Position numbers and translations under genes: made by a program. From NCBI RefSeq assembly GCF_000092125.1, contig NC_014212.1, positions 1,756,001 to 1,820,000 on the forward strand: 64,000 nt of DNA, read 5' to 3'. This DNA is from Allomeiothermus silvanus DSM 9946 (lineage in GTDB: Bacteria; Deinococcota; Deinococci; Deinococcales; Thermaceae). Positions 61,116 through 64,000 of the stretch are shown here, piece by piece; position 1 is the first letter of the stretch; each line of letters opens with the position of its first letter. The notes under the pieces are model-generated. The model had not been told where the DNA came from and made no database searches. It worked only from the letters and a program-made list of their open reading frames with translations.

Positions 61116-62635
61116 TGCGTCGGGGATTTTACCTTTCGTTTTCGCAAGGGCTTGATCTGGCCGCGAATGCTCGCATGCTCGCGCTGACGCGCAGGTTGCT
61201 CCAGCGGCCCCTTTTTGGGGTGACCGACCTGGTCCCTGGGTACGTAAACCTGTACGTCGAGTTCGAAGACACAGCGGTATCGCAATCTAGGGTCCGGCGC
61301 TGGATGAGCGAGCATTCCCTAAACCTATCTTCGGGGGATTCTGGGCGGGTGGTAGAAATCCCCGTCCGCTACGACGGCGAGGATCTGCTGTGGGTCGCTG
61401 AGCAGACCGGGTTGAGCCCGGAGGAGGTCATCAGACGCCACTCCAGCCGCCTCTACCGCGTTTACGCGATAGGCTTCACCCCGGGATTCCCTTTCATGGG
61501 CGAGGTGGACCCGGCCTTACACCTACCCCGCCGCCTTGTCCCCCGCAAACACGTCCCGGCCCACTCGGTGGCGATAGCAAACGCCCAGACCGGCATTTAC
61601 CCGCTCGCCTCGCCGGGGGGCTGGCATCTGCTGGGAACGGCGCTCAGGGCCATCTACGATCCCCACCACTTTGAACCGTTCTTGCTCGCTCCCGCAGACG
61701 CGGTTCGCTTCGTGCCTGCCTTGGGGCCGACCCCGCCGGAGCCCCAGGTGCTCGAGCTGCTCCCCGCCGAACCCCGCTACCCTGCTTTTCGGGTGGTTGA
61801 GCCCGGTCTGCTCGACCTCGTAGTGGACGAGGGTCGAAGGATGGCCGGGCGCTTCGGCCTGGCCCAGTCTGGGGCGCTGGACCTGCGCTCGGCTCGGCTT
61901 GCCAACGCCCTCGTAGGTAACCCGGCGGACGCCCCGCTGCTCGAGCTGACCCTCAAAGGACCGGTGCTCGAGGCTTTGCGGGATACGGTGGTGGCTTTCG
62001 CAGGTTTCGCGATGTACCCCGAGCTGAACGGTGAGCCCGTCGCGGGCTACCAGAGCTTTGGGTTGCGGCGGGGGGACGTGCTCTCGTTCCACCCCACCGC
62101 AAGAGGGGTGCGCGGGTATTTGGCCATAGCTGGGGGGCTCGAGTCGGGCAGGTTTTGGGATAGTGCCAGCACCGACCTCAGGGGCAGGATCGGGCGGCCC
62201 TTACAAGCCGGGGATATCCTCGGGGTAAAAACCCCGCGTGAGGCCCGGACGGGTTTTAGCTATTCGCCGTGGCCTTTGGCGGATGAAGCTCGCGTGCGCC
62301 TTCTTCCCGGCCCCCAAGCTAACCGAGAAGCCCTGGAAGCGCTGGGCGCGGGTACCTACCGCCTGGGAAGCGGTGACCGGATGGGCCTAAAGCTGGAGGG
62401 GCCGAGCGTGCCCGGCGGTGAACTCATCAGCGAAGCCACCCCGCTGGGGGCCATTCAGGTGACCCCGGGGGGCCATCCGCTGATCCTCCTCAACGACCGG
62501 GGCCGGATTGGGGGCTACGCCAAGCCCGCCCAGGTGGACCCCAGGGATCTGCCGATCCTGGCCCAGTTACGGCCAGGATCCCTGGTCCGTTTCGTCATAG
62601 CAGATGAATTTCACGAGCAAGGTATCGTGAAATAA
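61115..62635 (+). CDS. 5-oxoprolinase subunits B and C, fused
   Basis: 506 residues. The N-terminal PxpB/KipI domain (about 1-215) has VYAIGFTPGFPFMGEVDP, LPRRLVPRKHVPAHSVAIA and PGGWHLLGTAL. The C-terminal PxpC/KipA domain (about 225-506) has GRFGLAQSGALDLRSARLAN, RGYLAIAGGLE and ATPLGAIQVTPGGHPLILL. In most bacteria these are separate genes. The fusion keeps the KipI-KipA order. ATG 61115 overlaps the pxpA stop; TTG 61112 is an alternative. Together with pxpA a complete 5-oxoprolinase. Confidence 0.9.
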   Translation: MRRGFYLSFSQGLDLAANARMLALTRRLLQRPLFGVTDLVPGYVNLYVEFEDTAVSQSRVRRWMSEHSLNLSSGDSGRVVEIPVRYDGEDLLWVAEQTGLSPEEVIRRHSSRLYRVYAIGFTPGFPFMGEVDPALHLPRRLVPRKHVPAHSVAIANAQTGIYPLASPGGWHLLGTALRAIYDPHHFEPFLLAPADAVRFVPALGPTPPEPQVLELLPAEPRYPAFRVVEPGLLDLVVDEGRRMAGRFGLAQSGALDLRSARLANALVGNPADAPLLELTLKGPVLEALRDTVVAFAGFAMYPELNGEPVAGYQSFGLRRGDVLSFHPTARGVRGYLAIAGGLESGRFWDSASTDLRGRIGRPLQAGDILGVKTPREARTGFSYSPWPLADEARVRLLPGPQANREALEALGAGTYRLGSGDRMGLKLEGPSVPGGELISEATPLGAIQVTPGGHPLILLNDRGRIGGYAKPAQVDPRDLPILAQLRPGSLVRFVIADEFHEQGIVK

Positions 62636-62684
62636 TACACAAGCTGTGTGCGCGCTGGAGCAATGATGGTCGGGTACAGACCGG

Positions 62685-63965
<1,281 letters not shown>

Positions 63966-64000
63966 CTAAGCCACACGTCGTACGCCAAAGGGGAGGACGT

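Overview
The window is high-GC DNA that looks like the chromosome of a thermophile of the Deinococcota, most likely a Meiothermus or Allomeiothermus close to M. silvanus. The evidence is a provirus resembling the Thermus phages P23-77 and IN93, GTG/TTG starts with tightly overlapping genes, leaderless promoter arrangements, an aqualysin-like protease and a strong excess of the palindrome CTCGAG. The genus is an inference from gene content, not from a database match.

Layout. (1) 1-8420 is the right-hand part of an integrated, P23-77-like membrane-containing icosahedral virus: packaging ATPase, two capsid-protein candidates, many small one-helix membrane proteins, two putative spike proteins and a lytic transglycosylase. 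It abuts a tRNA-Arg(UCU) gene on the minus strand. (2) A first 1140-bp IS481-like element (8533-9672) has split the promoter of that tRNA. (3) 9721-28033 is a purine-catabolism supercluster on the plus strand: OHCU decarboxylase, membrane cytochrome-type urate oxidase PuuD, HIU hydrolase, allantoate amidohydrolase, allantoinase, ureidoglycine aminohydrolase, a plant-type ureidoglycolate amidohydrolase, xanthine dehydrogenase XdhABC, a BMP-type purine/nucleoside ABC importer and guanine deaminase. Together they convert guanine or xanthine to glyoxylate, CO2 and ammonia. (4) 28226-39608 holds an aminotransferase, beta-oxidation genes (bifunctional FadB-type protein, thiolase, acyl-CoA dehydrogenase), a DUF433/DUF5615 toxin-antitoxin pair, a guanidine-III riboswitch before a frameshifted SugE-type exporter gene, and a second, frameshifted IS481 copy. 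(5) 39631-45871 holds housekeeping genes (GGDEF protein, proC, bcp, rpiA, metG). metG is preceded by what looks like a leader-peptide attenuator. (6) 45927-49385 holds a third IS481 copy, a subtilase lipoprotein and a dead IS630 element. (7) 49567-54259 is the conserved prkA-yeaH-spoVR set on the minus strand. (8) 54706-63956 holds chorismate mutase AroH, a PIG-L deacetylase overlapping a ClC channel gene tail to tail, a deaminase/GNAT/N-acylamino-acid racemase operon, 5-oxoprolinase pxpA and a pxpB-pxpC fusion, and serS.

The points most worth a second look are the metG attenuator, the guanidine-III riboswitch attached to a broken exporter gene, the IS481 insertion that cut the -35 box of tRNA-Arg, the common -35-like sequence next to all three IS481 targets, the near-identical 21-bp motif in front of the two fad genes, and the P23-77-like provirus with its 27-residue tandem repeat.
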